Assembly: GCF_024124545.1 (NCBI RefSeq) | Contig: NZ_JAMXSF010000030.1 | Coordinates: 1-33,187 of the forward strand | DNA: 33,187 bases | Reading direction: 5' to 3' | Origin: Pseudoalteromonas sp. XMcav2-N | Lineage (GTDB): Bacteria > Pseudomonadota > Gammaproteobacteria > Enterobacterales > Alteromonadaceae | Shown here: one piece after another, positions 15,601-22,601 of the stretch | Numbering within the stretch: the stretch's first letter is position 1 | Layout of the letters: the number at the start of each line of letters is the position of its first letter | Program-made: the position numbers and the translations under genes | Notes under the pieces: model-generated | Seen by the model: the letters and a program-made list of their open reading frames with translations, nothing else | The model's database searches: none | What the model was told of the DNA's origin: nothing

Positions 15601-17539
15601 TTGCCCCATCATGCGCCAGCTCAAGCTGCGGGTTGATGGGCACCAGCGCGTTAAGCGAATACGCATAGGTTGCCGTGCTGTCGACAAAATGCTCGCCCTG
15701 CTCATCGCACTGGCTGCCAGTGCGAAGATATGCCCTGACTTTCACCTTCAGAGACTTAGGCAGTGACAATCCGGGGGTCCATTTAATGGTGGCAGACAAA
15801 GTGGCCGGTGTGTCTTCCAGCAGAGGTAAAGATTGATCTATCTTCTTGCTGGCGATCAGGGCCCCGTTGCTTGCCGTATTTGGCTCAACCAATGCGATTC
15901 GACATACATGGCTGTGCTCAGAGCTGAGCGCGCCAATCTCGATTTGTTCACTGTATTCAACGTCACGCGAACGCTGTGTGTTACTGCTGTTGTAGTTTAG
16001 GGTAATTCCTGCACTGTTTTGTACGGTAAAAGGCACAGCCGACAGCGCCTGCGCTTCTGGCCTGTCCGTATCGTCGGCCACAATCATCACCAAGGCATAC
16101 CGGCCTGGTGCCGCATTGGCATTAAAGGACGCAGTATAAACATCACTGCTCACCGTGAGGCTGTCTGCACTGATTGGGGTTGCGCCCTGGCAACTGGTCA
16201 CCCCAACGCCTTCTCCTGGCACCAGGCACAAAGAGAGTCTGTGTAAGTCGACCGGCTTGCCATCATCCATGGCCTCCAGCTGTACCGACATCGGCGCATT
16301 CGGCAATACCACATCGTCGCTTAATTCAATGCCTGTCAGGTTGGGCCGGGTGGCCATATTGAGTGTGACAGCGTTGGATATGCCGTCACCTGACCTGGCA
16401 ATCAAGGTTGTGGTAGCCGAGAGCGGATACTGTCTGAAACAGGCCGTCTTGTTACGATTAACCACTGAATTACCTGACTTGAAACAGGTAAGCACTCTTG
16501 ATTGGTTGTCGTTTAGCGTAAGCGTACCTGCACCGTCCAGCGCATAAGTACGGCTGCTGTTACCGACCTGTGCATTGAGCGTAGCAGCACTGGGCCAGTT
16601 AGGTTCTGTGGTGTCACCATCCTCAATCTCAGCGACCACAATCACATCTTGGTCATCAAACAGTGTGTCACCATCAGCAAGCGGTTGACCCTGCTGAGTG
16701 TACACAGCAAGCGACACGGTTGATGTGGTGTTTGGCTCTACAATTTTTGGCAGGGCATATTCAGCACGTCCTGTTGTGCCAAAATAGTCTGTGGCAATGG
16801 CCACAAACCTCTGCTCTTCGTTGTACTGCAGCGGATAGATTACTGAAGCCGAGATGTCTTTGCCCTGACAAGCATTATCTGGGCTGCTGGTACATGAATA
16901 GAGGGCTGAGCCATCGCATCCACCAGCGCTATTTGCTTTGCAGATTTTTAAGGCGTTTAACTCGGCTCCACTCGCTGTCACCTTTAGTGCCAGCGTGAGT
17001 TCGTTAACCTCAGCAGCAAAAGCCAGTTTGATGGGCGTTTTTTCTACCACACTGATTTTATTAGTACAGAATACTTTCTGTACATGGACGCCATCTAATG
17101 CATCGGGATCATGACTGCGAAAAAAGTACTTGGCCGTCAGGGTATATTCGCCGGCTTCTGACACACGCACTAAATAGTCATACGCATTGTGCACCCCGCC
17201 ACTGCCAGGACTGTCTCCCTCAATCAGTGTGTGGGTGGTGCCTTTGGTCTCATTTTTGAGGGTCAGGTGTACATAGTTAGCAAGCATGTTCACTGTTTGA
17301 CTGGGCGTCACCATGTGTGCATGCACCGTGATGGGGGCATTGTGATTATCCATCTGCTCCCGATAGTGCTCTCTTGAGCAGTATCTGCGTTTGTTGGCAA
17401 GCTCTGTACTGTTAAGAGGCGCTGAACGCGTGAGCAAGGCCGACTCAGACAGCGTCACCCCGGCGCCTGTCGCAGGTGTGGTTGCTTCAGCAGCCCCGCT
17501 TAACAACAGGCACCCTAATAATGCAATCCATTTATTCAT
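6677..17539 (-). CDS. Exported SpvB/TcdB/YD-repeat toxin with zinc-metallopeptidase tip
   Basis: A 3620-aa protein. ATG at 17539 is chosen because AGGAG lies 7 nt upstream and a Sec signal (MNKWIALLGCLLLSGAAEA) begins there. Approximate order: FN3/Ig-like and IPT/TIG-like modules (to ~960), PQQ-type propeller repeats (~980-1130), DUF4214-like stretch (~1130-1260), a Ca-binding DSDGDNISD repeat (~1285), SpvB N-terminal domain (~1440-1740), FG-GAP/VCBS-like repeats, TcdB-middle-like segment (~2140-2265), YD repeats (~2480-3200), Rhs core ending DPSGYLF (~3258), Gly/Ala linker, and toxin tip (~3430-3620). The tip has HEFGH (His3559, Glu3560, His3563) and later DEPRASALFENAYRAKYNMP, resembling M91/NleD-type zinc peptidases; Glu3584 is a possible third ligand. 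It is a fused TcB/TcC-like protein exported by Sec. The start overlaps the upstream gene by 8 nt, and the stop abuts the lipoprotein ATG. Confidence 0.88.
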   Translation of the reverse strand: MNKWIALLGCLLLSGAAEATTPATGAGVTLSESALLTRSAPLNSTELANKRRYCSREHYREQMDNHNAPITVHAHMVTPSQTVNMLANYVHLTLKNETKGTTHTLIEGDSPGSGGVHNAYDYLVRVSEAGEYTLTAKYFFRSHDPDALDGVHVQKVFCTNKISVVEKTPIKLAFAAEVNELTLALKVTASGAELNALKICKANSAGGCDGSALYSCTSSPDNACQGKDISASVIYPLQYNEEQRFVAIATDYFGTTGRAEYALPKIVEPNTTSTVSLAVYTQQGQPLADGDTLFDDQDVIVVAEIEDGDTTEPNWPSAATLNAQVGNSSRTYALDGAGTLTLNDNQSRVLTCFKSGNSVVNRNKTACFRQYPLSATTTLIARSGDGISNAVTLNMATRPNLTGIELSDDVVLPNAPMSVQLEAMDDGKPVDLHRLSLCLVPGEGVGVTSCQGATPISADSLTVSSDVYTASFNANAAPGRYALVMIVADDTDRPEAQALSAVPFTVQNSAGITLNYNSSNTQRSRDVEYSEQIEIGALSSEHSHVCRIALVEPNTASNGALIASKKIDQSLPLLEDTPATLSATIKWTPGLSLPKSLKVKVRAYLRTGSQCDEQGEHFVDSTATYAYSLNALVPINPQLELAHDGAKKPGLIDITLTRNGGQSGDHATGYDVYEYVMDAPGTPPAQFSEWERIATLSANNLVLKTSITKSVLDHNKYAFYCAVATNTDHSGELRYSTAECDQTRIRNEGTAPPRAYFSNAGHFFGPYTLEIDSELAYAEQGNLQWYFKLERKIGDGYWHTLASKIPVSRFNEHSPEATYRVTSPTADQVVQYRVTAYNSNGAQSASSTQTVQHTNAKIVGVAKGSNAREYIVSGAAFASTGNIVSVQQNTTGISHQLSAADITYTNSQQLKIKVPESIDTAYSNGGFVVGVKNALRGASYATYNADSTSGQVEDPLNYTPAVGFNGQQYLGKGNAIYAEKDQRTLWYRNTGGTLSSRPVVTLSGSGSDVIFAGSQDHHIYAWSQIGTRLWKTSTRGPIEAEGLVVGDDQLSAQLFYGSADGALYVLNAKTGAIEYLYKLGATVSQKPFVVGNQIWAVTKDGQVHKLERDAAGLQPLQWGDMNSSSLLSALNRDFPSGWTPDNDFSSAYHLLRLGYLVLGRDLTRYELSFLTYAVEHHNVTLFEVANAMLTSEEGRRRFALSLSAQQFYDRLVELMYHVPANGLAGYDRAHWINRLNTDLTRAQFLLDVQWSSGFTTTYNPAVASTLYYYYGECHLQAVCNEQLDSDGDNISDVAETALGTNKLDPRDGLLDAPDLTLTLTGEGRIKAGFSYSRDLARFKLVDVASNTLPTTYPAANRKAEGVLIYPNGRHSFYAQACIDVALNPSTPHITTEYCSTGSVQQSVTVLDSLAEGQITPHAAPVKPETFKPVSQSALQTHHKYSFTTGSFRVSEQGAATYSIPIAVPQGIAGVTPEVSLSYNSQQPESMVAQGWQLSAGSAITRCRQTLSQDGAAKAVSVGASDDEDRYCLDGRRLILVKGERHGEAGAEYRTEIDSQQRIMVEAGEEAYKVQFVVYGKDGSKRIYGGTKNSLAGDEQYPTSWLLRQSMDSVAANSSTSEPADNVIKYHYRHGRDDGKKDNALGPLETVLSTISYSKYTVTFDYQAGPVRNLAYSLEVDSLPMQAQAQLTGIQVSQGATPLHYYDLEFENGANGVRQLKRVSQCDRPVSSGYALCKQPIRFEYEDTKTYPDMNAAQTLIHATTNQKIVATTVLDTDGNGEPELATLIQLEHPNQHDLCLIERDGTQSCQMIETNTRVDSVKMMPFDREGDGTQGLMIQTTEARGSASSEWGYFTYDGAQWYENSLSGSVNFNQLRIGDVNSNGLPDLIFTDNTAHQDLRLTLNEDIETGYQQNINRNPERDAPFYFIDMDYDGKADLVMSKCSAEGCSEPDKFDAIKIFYSRYDATKNEYTFDVGKYATQSVIHSSLMPLDINGDGTLDVMYQNKDDDWEVALVRPSLGEGLRFDRGGIKTLTAPNNVTIDKKITKVPPLQADLDGDGRPELYVTGKATTGVPEYGLYRYEFDPATRDLVTPTSVAYRLKMEPTYSSTVFFADLDGDTTPELVVQNAHKLISHGRTYRQPAAGRLRTITQGLGNQTTIRYGAMSDASVYTQGDRAVTAQLQQDSGLKVTDLGGGSMLVREVETSTLDTQTGDTSLVVTYEYEGARVQFGGRGWLGFAALTTVTEKDGHQIATRTEYEQAFPLTGMPKRTTKILYENGYAHILSDAVDSYQVSPEQVEPKRIYQIYNQDSRTCSARVDSDYSIAGYDCSQTQTTQDSDGNVTNLQVSQYSIDGAAEDFLRAAAPSGAISTVTTVNNFGSEAEQQLGRLQSATVTHERDGKTVTRSSAFTYIQSGELDGLLETETVEPNGTCDAYLKTTHHHDKYGNVVGRLVESKPGCNEAGEKISRTSSTTYDGEGRYVTKQHNGLFTTLLVESRNKYGQVTQAKNADGVVQSTEYDAFGGEIGSYSPSGAQQRTLMTDCPAGAPAYCAFASESYVNTELVARSFFDRLGRTLGKERLTSKGMWLRDVSHYDKHGRAIVVTPAGQAPTSTQYDVLDRVTQVTDEQSGLITTLSVDNRTTTTTISGDIPGGEQKTVVTHNQHGEKHTVTDSLGKMLTYTYTTLGLLDTVSSSADGGATLIDNDYNDLTGRKTSTKDLDRGHWQYTYNALGELLTQTDANGDIQRFEYDALGRKTTLKINNVVDSQWHYDTSQPWRLDQEVRGSWSRSYLYDGLGRQVASVTDLESDLSCKDQVSYEPSSKDVRITDALASVHNAKCVVQLTTFDEYGRVFQQFDDYRRTRERGRFVEARGQRLYYSAGQVDKKQEAREGDRGQLYYVAESHDAAGRVTGYQKGHFTMAVGYDSRGQLSTLGVAQESAYRYIQQHSYTFDAMGNLTSRALNAEDTATTFGYDKLNRITTVNGDDKRYVYDPNGDLTSKDGWTQKYGKAGEPLHAIYERVKGAQTETFGYDANGNQTDATVLLNGVSQTRSLAYSARNKVIQISQNGEVIDFEYDANNRRYKRTEGNKTIYYVGALEIVDEGTDGGEFANQKYIRRSINGDAVQTYHPNGQASMQWLFTDHQGSVVAITDNAGKFLKRFKYDVFGKQSEIVRPPSSDASYTHWSTASMGIFTRVPNNSRSYTGHEPITLGGDNRIIHMNGRIYDADTGRFMQADPFVQAPSNLQNYNAYTYVLNNPLSYTDPSGYLFSALKSVNKFAKKNWRTIVAIGGAYVAFGLVTNAWTFGAMAKAAASQVVLGSMAAGAVSGAISTGSIEGALTGAVSGAILGMVGGAGLTGIEGFVASGLAGGAMSVIQGGKFGHGFISAGVGSATSGMFGKGPVNRIIGSAIVGGTVSAITGGKFANGAFSAAFATALRADWGTSVTESFISKHVNHFTEKVNPDGSSEPLLVATDLPDELRDALVKFGATDIGNKVYQQFIEDGATATFTEVTTATDPDMQVAWRVGFNGNPNEIHYTRNISAWKAAPYTKRPGDEVQSATLGSLIAHEFGHTKSGLAAIGIRSNTYKRSIDEPRASALFENAYRAKYNMPIKRTYAVENDVLNFREKR
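7757..9464. repeat. 1.7-kb toxin-core repeat, copy 3 (inside full-length gene)
   Basis: The parental-looking copy. At 9455-9464 the sequence CAGGGTGGCG continues into intact coding DNA (GGCGCCGCCATCC), whereas both orphan copies switch to repeat B at this exact point. Any crossover within this 1.7 kb would exchange the toxin tip and its downstream immunity gene while keeping the reading frame. Confidence 0.85.
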
Positions 17540-19139
17540 TGCCAACTCCTGTGTCGTGTACCCACTCTACGGTGATCATATTTTCGTTATAGGCTGCGTT
17601 TTGTATATCACGCGCCAGTTGCTGCTCGGTCGGCAGACGCATAGGCACAGAAAACAGGTCAATGGGATTGCCAGGCCCTATTGGACCGCCGGGATCTATA
17701 GGTAATATCGGACCACCCGGGTCGATGGGTCCGCCCGGCGTTGTATCGTCAATAGCACCCGGATCATCAATTGAAATGGCGGCCACACTGCGCTGGCCGT
17801 TGCTTGATTTTACAAATGGCAGGTAAAGAGTACGTGCCTGTGCGTCTACCGATGGGGTCACAATCGAGGCACTGTCACGCATTTGTTCTGGCAGGTAAGC
17901 ACTTTGATACAGCTTACTCAGGGCTTTGTCGTATTCCATGATCAGCCCTTTGTTGTCGATAAAGACAATGCCGTAATCGTTCAGCGGGGCCGGTGGTAAA
18001 GCTGTCATTGTGCCAACACCAAACGGTCCGTCTATGGGTTGCGCCACGGAACTGGTTCTGCGTACAACAGCGGCCCCGGCAATCACGCCGTCACTGGTTG
18101 TTTTGCACCAGGCAGAGGTAGAGTAGTAAACAGAAACCCGGCACACTTCACCGCTGCCGTCGAGCTTACTGACCCCAAAATACAGGCTACTGTTAAACAC
18201 CAGCGGCCGATTAAGCACTTTTCCGCTGAGCTGCTGTGTCCAGACCACTTTGGCCTGTGCAGGTCGGTGGTCAATCTTATGCAGCGCATTGTGTTTATCC
18301 ACCAGGAACAAATATTTGTCATCCGCCGCAACCACAGTGCGCGGCACCGGATCCAGACCCAGGGCTTGCAGCCGCACAGAGTAGGCACCATGGTGAATTG
18401 TGTCGGGATCGTCAACCGGCTGATAGACAAGTTGCACCTGCTTTTCAATCACGCGGCGATTATGACCCTCGGCTCGCAGCGTAAACAGCGCGCTTTGTTC
18501 GAGCTTAACCGCTTCGCTGCCCTTGCTCGGCAAGCCCGTTCGATATGAGCGGCCATTTTTGAGCAAAGTCACACTGTAGGCACCGGCAACTTCCCAGCTG
18601 AGCTGAGCCTGCTCCCAGGGCAGTACGGTGAGTTTGTCGGTCTGAAAGGTTCCTATACCCAGATGGTATTGCTGTGCGTCGTATAACTCGGCAACAAAGC
18701 CTGCGCCGCAGTCCAGCTGATTACAGGGCATAATCAGGTAACGGGCATCTGCAAACGGGGCGTCCAGGGTATAACTTGTGCTGTAGCTTTTGTAGCGCCG
18801 TATAATTGCGGCACCAGAACCGGAGAAACTTGCACTGGCAGCGGCCACCTGAGTGAACGCTTGCGTGTCGTTACCCATGATACCGTCACGTATCGCGCTG
18901 TTGTGGCGTGCCTGATACACCTCATAGCCCTCATAGGCCTCAATGTAGTAATACGTTGCGCCTGAAACCGCCGGCCAGCTTAGCTGATCGCGGCTGCCTT
19001 TGAGGTGTATGCCGCGGGCGTGTCGGGGTAATTGAGGTCCGTACTCATTAAAATTTGCCCCAGACGTTTGCTGCGCATTGCCCTGGGGAAGATAGCCTGC
19101 CACCATTAACAACGCCACGCACAAATAAAACCAATTCAA
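17532..19139 (-). CDS. Exported companion protein with beta-propeller-like repeats
   Basis: A 535-aa protein starting at TTG 19139, supported by AGGA 7 nt upstream and by a signal peptide (MNWFYLCVALLMVAGYLPQGNAQ). No in-frame ATG or GTG sits closer. Residues ~35-100 look FN3-like (LKGSRDQLSWPAVSGATYYY). A second Ig-like segment follows (~170-225, LSWEVAGAYSVTLLKNG), then PQQ/WD-like propeller blades (~245-430, KYLFLVDKHNALHKID...). Near the C-terminus is a Pro/Gly repeat built on DPGGPI (~460-485). The same module types occur in the first third of the large toxin, so the two may share ancestry or bind each other. The stop overlaps the toxin start by 8 nt, so they are one operon. The role is unknown; a secretion or assembly partner is plausible. 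Confidence 0.75.
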   Translation of the reverse strand: MNWFYLCVALLMVAGYLPQGNAQQTSGANFNEYGPQLPRHARGIHLKGSRDQLSWPAVSGATYYYIEAYEGYEVYQARHNSAIRDGIMGNDTQAFTQVAAASASFSGSGAAIIRRYKSYSTSYTLDAPFADARYLIMPCNQLDCGAGFVAELYDAQQYHLGIGTFQTDKLTVLPWEQAQLSWEVAGAYSVTLLKNGRSYRTGLPSKGSEAVKLEQSALFTLRAEGHNRRVIEKQVQLVYQPVDDPDTIHHGAYSVRLQALGLDPVPRTVVAADDKYLFLVDKHNALHKIDHRPAQAKVVWTQQLSGKVLNRPLVFNSSLYFGVSKLDGSGEVCRVSVYYSTSAWCKTTSDGVIAGAAVVRRTSSVAQPIDGPFGVGTMTALPPAPLNDYGIVFIDNKGLIMEYDKALSKLYQSAYLPEQMRDSASIVTPSVDAQARTLYLPFVKSSNGQRSVAAISIDDPGAIDDTTPGGPIDPGGPILPIDPGGPIGPGNPIDLFSVPMRLPTEQQLARDIQNAAYNENMITVEWVHDTGVGNE

Positions 19140-19355
19140 AACAACATCCTAATATGTGTTAAATTATTTGGGCGCGAATGTATCAGCTTAAGGCACGCGA
19201 TAAAACCTAAAGCAGAAACAAACGAACAAAAAACAAACTAATCTGGGTGGTTTATGATTATATTCATGAGAAAAAGGGGATAACTTTGCAACAACGTTAA
19301 AAAACGGGCATGAACCTGGCCTCAGACTCCAGCCTGATTAACAGACAATTTCGTT

Positions 19356-20180
19356 TTGCCTATCTGGTCAGATGTGTTACCAATAAGAGATGTGTCAGTG
19401 CGAATTGATTCCGTCATGAAAATTCATACACTCGAAGGCTATATTCAGAATATCTATCTGGTGGCTTACCCGGATAAGCTATTGCTGCTGGATGGCTGCA
19501 GTCGCGCAGATGTTGCGATGATCTGCCAGTTTATTACCAATGAACTACACCGCCCACTCCACCAGCTGAAATTAATTGTAGTAACCCATATGCACCCTGA
19601 CCATGCCGGAGGAGCACACTATTTGCGTAACTTAACCGGTGCGCAGATAGCCACCGCCAATTGCCCGGGCCAGTGGTATCGGGGCCTGGATGGTATGCTG
19701 ATGCATTTATCGGACATTGCACTGGCGTTATGGGTGGCCGGGCGCAAACGTAAAGCACGAAAAAACCTCTGGTATGCGCGCACCCTGAAACCCGATGTGT
19801 ATCTGCCCGATGGCACCGAACTGCCAGGCTTTGAAGATTGGCAGGTATTGCACACTCCCGGCCACACAGACAGAGACATCAGCCTTTATCATGCACACCG
19901 CAGTACAGTGTATATCGCGGATGTAATGGTGCAGGTACGCGGCAAACTCATCCCGCCTTATCCGGTGTTTTATCCAAGACTGTATCGCTCAACGCTGCTA
20001 AAACTGCAACAGCTGGCTCCCGCCACTGTGATGCTGGCGCACCACAGTGAGCTTGCGTTTGCAGACATTGATTTTGCGCAGCTGCTACAACTGGCGCCTA
20101 CGCAGCCCGTTACCCACTGGCGTTCGGTAAAAACCAAAACCAAACGGGCACTCGGGCTGGGTAAACGTCACTCAGGCTGA
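19356..20180 (+). CDS. MBL-fold metallo-hydrolase
   Basis: A metallo-beta-lactamase-fold hydrolase of up to 274 aa. Zinc ligands are visible: THMHPDHAGG (His78, His80, Asp82, His83), PGH (His170), Asp189 in YIADVMV and His229/230 in LAHHSEL. The substrate cannot be read from the sequence; relatives include glyoxalase-II-like thioesterases and lactonases. The start is uncertain: TTG at 19356, GTG at 19392 and ATG at 19416 are in frame and none has a strong ribosome site. The metal site lies well inside whichever is used. It ends 9 bp inside the end of the convergent kynureninase-like gene. A hydrolase next to an oxygenase-kynureninase pair could supply a missing hydrolytic step, but it is not in their operon. 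Confidence 0.8.
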   Translation: MPIWSDVLPIRDVSVRIDSVMKIHTLEGYIQNIYLVAYPDKLLLLDGCSRADVAMICQFITNELHRPLHQLKLIVVTHMHPDHAGGAHYLRNLTGAQIATANCPGQWYRGLDGMLMHLSDIALALWVAGRKRKARKNLWYARTLKPDVYLPDGTELPGFEDWQVLHTPGHTDRDISLYHAHRSTVYIADVMVQVRGKLIPPYPVFYPRLYRSTLLKLQQLAPATVMLAHHSELAFADIDFAQLLQLAPTQPVTHWRSVKTKTKRALGLGKRHSG

Positions 20181-21287
20181 TACGGCACGGGTAAAGATTG
20201 TAATGAAGGCGTCGATGTCCTGCTCAGTGTTATAGATATGCGGTGAAACCCGGATCCCCAGCTTACGCGCATCGACCGCTATATTTGCTTCTCTTAAGGC
20301 GGATAATACCGAGTCCTGCGCCTCACCGGCGTTGAGAATAGCCGTGCCGGAGCAGCGCTTTGCATCGGTCGGTGCGATATACCAGGGAGCCAGCTGCGCC
20401 TGTAAACGCGCCAGCAAGGTCAGGTTATGCGCCCTCACCTGTGCCACCCCCAGATCAGCAAAGTAATGAATGCTGTGAGCGGCAAATATATAGGCGGCCA
20501 CAGACGGTGTGCCGCCCCAGAAACGCAGCGCACTATCATGGGGCGCAAAATGATGAATATCAAACTCCATCGGGTTCTGATGAGAAAACCAGCCAACGTC
20601 TTTGGGCTGACAGTGTGCCAAAATATCGGGGTTGACCCAGATAAACCCGGCACCGGGCCCGCCACACAGCCATTTTACGCAGGAACCCAGCACACAGTCC
20701 GCCGCACTGTCGGACAAATCTATGGGGATCACACCCGCGGCCTGCGCAATATCAACGATCACCCGACAGCCCTGTGCTTTAGCCAGTGTCGTGATGGCTG
20801 CAACAGGTGCCTGCTGACCAGTGTTAGAGTACACCTGGCTGACGAACACCCAGTCAATCTCGCTGTGTAAATGCTGCTGCCAGACACTCAGATCGGACAT
20901 ATCCAGATCAGCGGGGATAAAGTGGATTTCAACATCCGCAACGGCCTGCTGAAGTACAAACCCCATGCTGGGGAAGTCACTCTCACTCATCAGCACACGT
21001 ACTGTCTGGCGGCCCGTTTCTGGCAGGCTCATCACAAACTTAGTTAACCCACTGGAGAGGTTGCTTTGCGGGCAAAAATAATCTGCCGGGCTGTTGAACA
21101 GCCTGGCCAGCGCCGAGGTAAACTGCTGAATGCCATCAAGCCACTGATACCAGGGCTCATGGTTGTCGCCCGCCCAGGGGTGAAAGTAGCGCTGCATAAA
21201 GTCCTGCTCGGCCGTCGCCAGAGGTCGGCCTACGGAGTGGCTGAGCAAATAGTGACCCTGAGGTAAGGAGAAGTCTGCCTGTTTCAT
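20172..21287 (-). CDS. Kynureninase-like PLP enzyme (class V aminotransferase fold)
   Basis: A 371-aa fold-type I PLP enzyme. LLSHSVGRP near the N-terminus matches the kynureninase LDGNSLGRPP position. QVYSNTGQ, VDIAQAAGVIPIDLSDSAADC and the Schiff-base Lys205 in GSCVKWLCGGPGAGF follow in kynureninase order. Kynureninase cleaves kynurenine to anthranilate and alanine. This protein is shorter than typical kynureninases (~415 aa), so the exact substrate is open; other class V members (cysteine desulfurase, isopenicillin N epimerase types) are alternatives. ATG overlaps the stop of the upstream PrnB-like gene (ATGA), so the two are co-translated. It converges with the MBL hydrolase, overlapping by 9 bp. 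Confidence 0.8.
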   Translation of the reverse strand: MKQADFSLPQGHYLLSHSVGRPLATAEQDFMQRYFHPWAGDNHEPWYQWLDGIQQFTSALARLFNSPADYFCPQSNLSSGLTKFVMSLPETGRQTVRVLMSESDFPSMGFVLQQAVADVEIHFIPADLDMSDLSVWQQHLHSEIDWVFVSQVYSNTGQQAPVAAITTLAKAQGCRVIVDIAQAAGVIPIDLSDSAADCVLGSCVKWLCGGPGAGFIWVNPDILAHCQPKDVGWFSHQNPMEFDIHHFAPHDSALRFWGGTPSVAAYIFAAHSIHYFADLGVAQVRAHNLTLLARLQAQLAPWYIAPTDAKRCSGTAILNAGEAQDSVLSALREANIAVDARKLGIRVSPHIYNTEQDIDAFITIFTRAVSA

Positions 21288-22468
21288 TGTGTGCCCTTCG
21301 CGATACTGCGGCGCAGTGTGTTTAAATCATCAAAGCGGGTAAATACGTCTTCGCGTTTTGCTGCTGCCCGCTTATCTCGTAGCAATGCCAGCTGGTTCAG
21401 AAGCACAGGCAGCGGCGGTCCGCTGGCTGTCACTTTATCCAGATGCTGGGTATTCATATCACCCGACGGCTGGGCAATGTACTTTTCTACCAGCTGATTG
21501 TGATGCTGAATAGCAGTATCGCCGTGCAGCTTACATACCTGCACAAACGCACTCACTGCTTCCTGGTACCAGCTACTGCTGTGGTGCTGTTCAGCCGCCG
21601 CGACAAAGGCATCCATCAAATTGGGTAAACGCATGCATTCGCGCAGTGTAGCCTGATCCTCGGGCATCATATACAGGAACTTGTCCACCAGCATCTGAGC
21701 GTAGTTCACGTCATTGGCCTGACACAAGCCCAGCATCATGTCGATCACATTGATCCCGGCAAAATCTCCGGCGTTGGCACCACGGTAGACTTCTTTGCCC
21801 ACCCGGTAAGGTTTGTAATAGGGGCGGACAACATAAAAGAAAGCATCGGTATCCAGCTGTTCAAACAAGCACTGGTTAGAACGGATCACATCTAACAAAG
21901 CATCTTTGACCTGTGTCAGCAGCACCGGTGTCATGGGATGTGAAATGCCCAGTGGCTGGATTTTTAATAAGCACTCTGCGGCACGCTTGTAGGCCAAAAT
22001 AGCCCGGGTGTTGTAATCGATAAACAGCTGCTCGGCCGGATGACTGGTAAAGCGTTTGTACACACCGTTAACTGCGCGATTGTGTGTGGTCAGATGCGCC
22101 GTTGCAAAGCGCGGTGTGACACCGATGGATGCACCAATGTGCATCGCAAGTGCCGATGCCTCTTTAAGCGGTGAGTACTGTTCCCGGCTAGGCTCTGTGA
22201 GTTCATGCCGACGACAGGCTGCCATATACAGGCCTACGTTGCCCAGCAGATCGAACGCATTGTCAAAGCCTTCGTCGGTATTGCCTTCAGCCAGCAATGC
22301 CTGGATATGCTGTTGCCCTTCGTTGAGTAGTTGTTGTTTTATTTCGTCTTCTACTCCCTCAACATTGGCCTTGTCCTGTTGCTGCCAGTACGCGGCCTCC
22401 AGCTTGTCGTTAAGCGTAACAAAATCACTGCGGATCCAGTGATCAAATGCATGTGTTAGTGTGGTCAT
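21284..22468 (-). CDS. PrnB/DUF1864-family protein (IDO superfamily)
   Basis: A 394-aa protein with the hallmark block FFYVVRPYYKPYRVG followed by YRGANAGDFAGIN and IDMMLGLC, which I recognise from DUF1864 proteins related to monodechloroaminopyrrolnitrin synthase PrnB. That family shares the heme fold of indoleamine/tryptophan 2,3-dioxygenases. Candidate heme or substrate residues include several conserved His (for example in TTHNRAVNGVYKRFTSHP), but I cannot assign the ligand. ATG is preceded by GGGGAG at good spacing. It is first in an operon with the kynureninase-like enzyme and is divergent from an Lrp-type regulator. This suggests oxidation of tryptophan or an indole derivative, followed by side-chain cleavage. 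Confidence 0.8.
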   Translation of the reverse strand: MTTLTHAFDHWIRSDFVTLNDKLEAAYWQQQDKANVEGVEDEIKQQLLNEGQQHIQALLAEGNTDEGFDNAFDLLGNVGLYMAACRRHELTEPSREQYSPLKEASALAMHIGASIGVTPRFATAHLTTHNRAVNGVYKRFTSHPAEQLFIDYNTRAILAYKRAAECLLKIQPLGISHPMTPVLLTQVKDALLDVIRSNQCLFEQLDTDAFFYVVRPYYKPYRVGKEVYRGANAGDFAGINVIDMMLGLCQANDVNYAQMLVDKFLYMMPEDQATLRECMRLPNLMDAFVAAAEQHHSSSWYQEAVSAFVQVCKLHGDTAIQHHNQLVEKYIAQPSGDMNTQHLDKVTASGPPLPVLLNQLALLRDKRAAAKREDVFTRFDDLNTLRRSIAKGTQ

Positions 22469-22601
22469 CTGTAGCTCCCCAAATTATGAGTCTCAGGCTA
22501 CCAAACCTTATGCGCTAAAAGTTGCTAAAATTCATGTGAACGCTAGACTAGATTGGCGACAATATAAAAAATAAACCTAATCATTAGCAGAAATCACTAC
22601 T

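Noticed and set aside
19356..20180. MBL hydrolase as a kynurenine formamidase
   Set aside because: Known bacterial formamidases (KynB) are a different fold, and the gene is on the opposite strand from the oxygenase/kynureninase pair; kept only as speculation.
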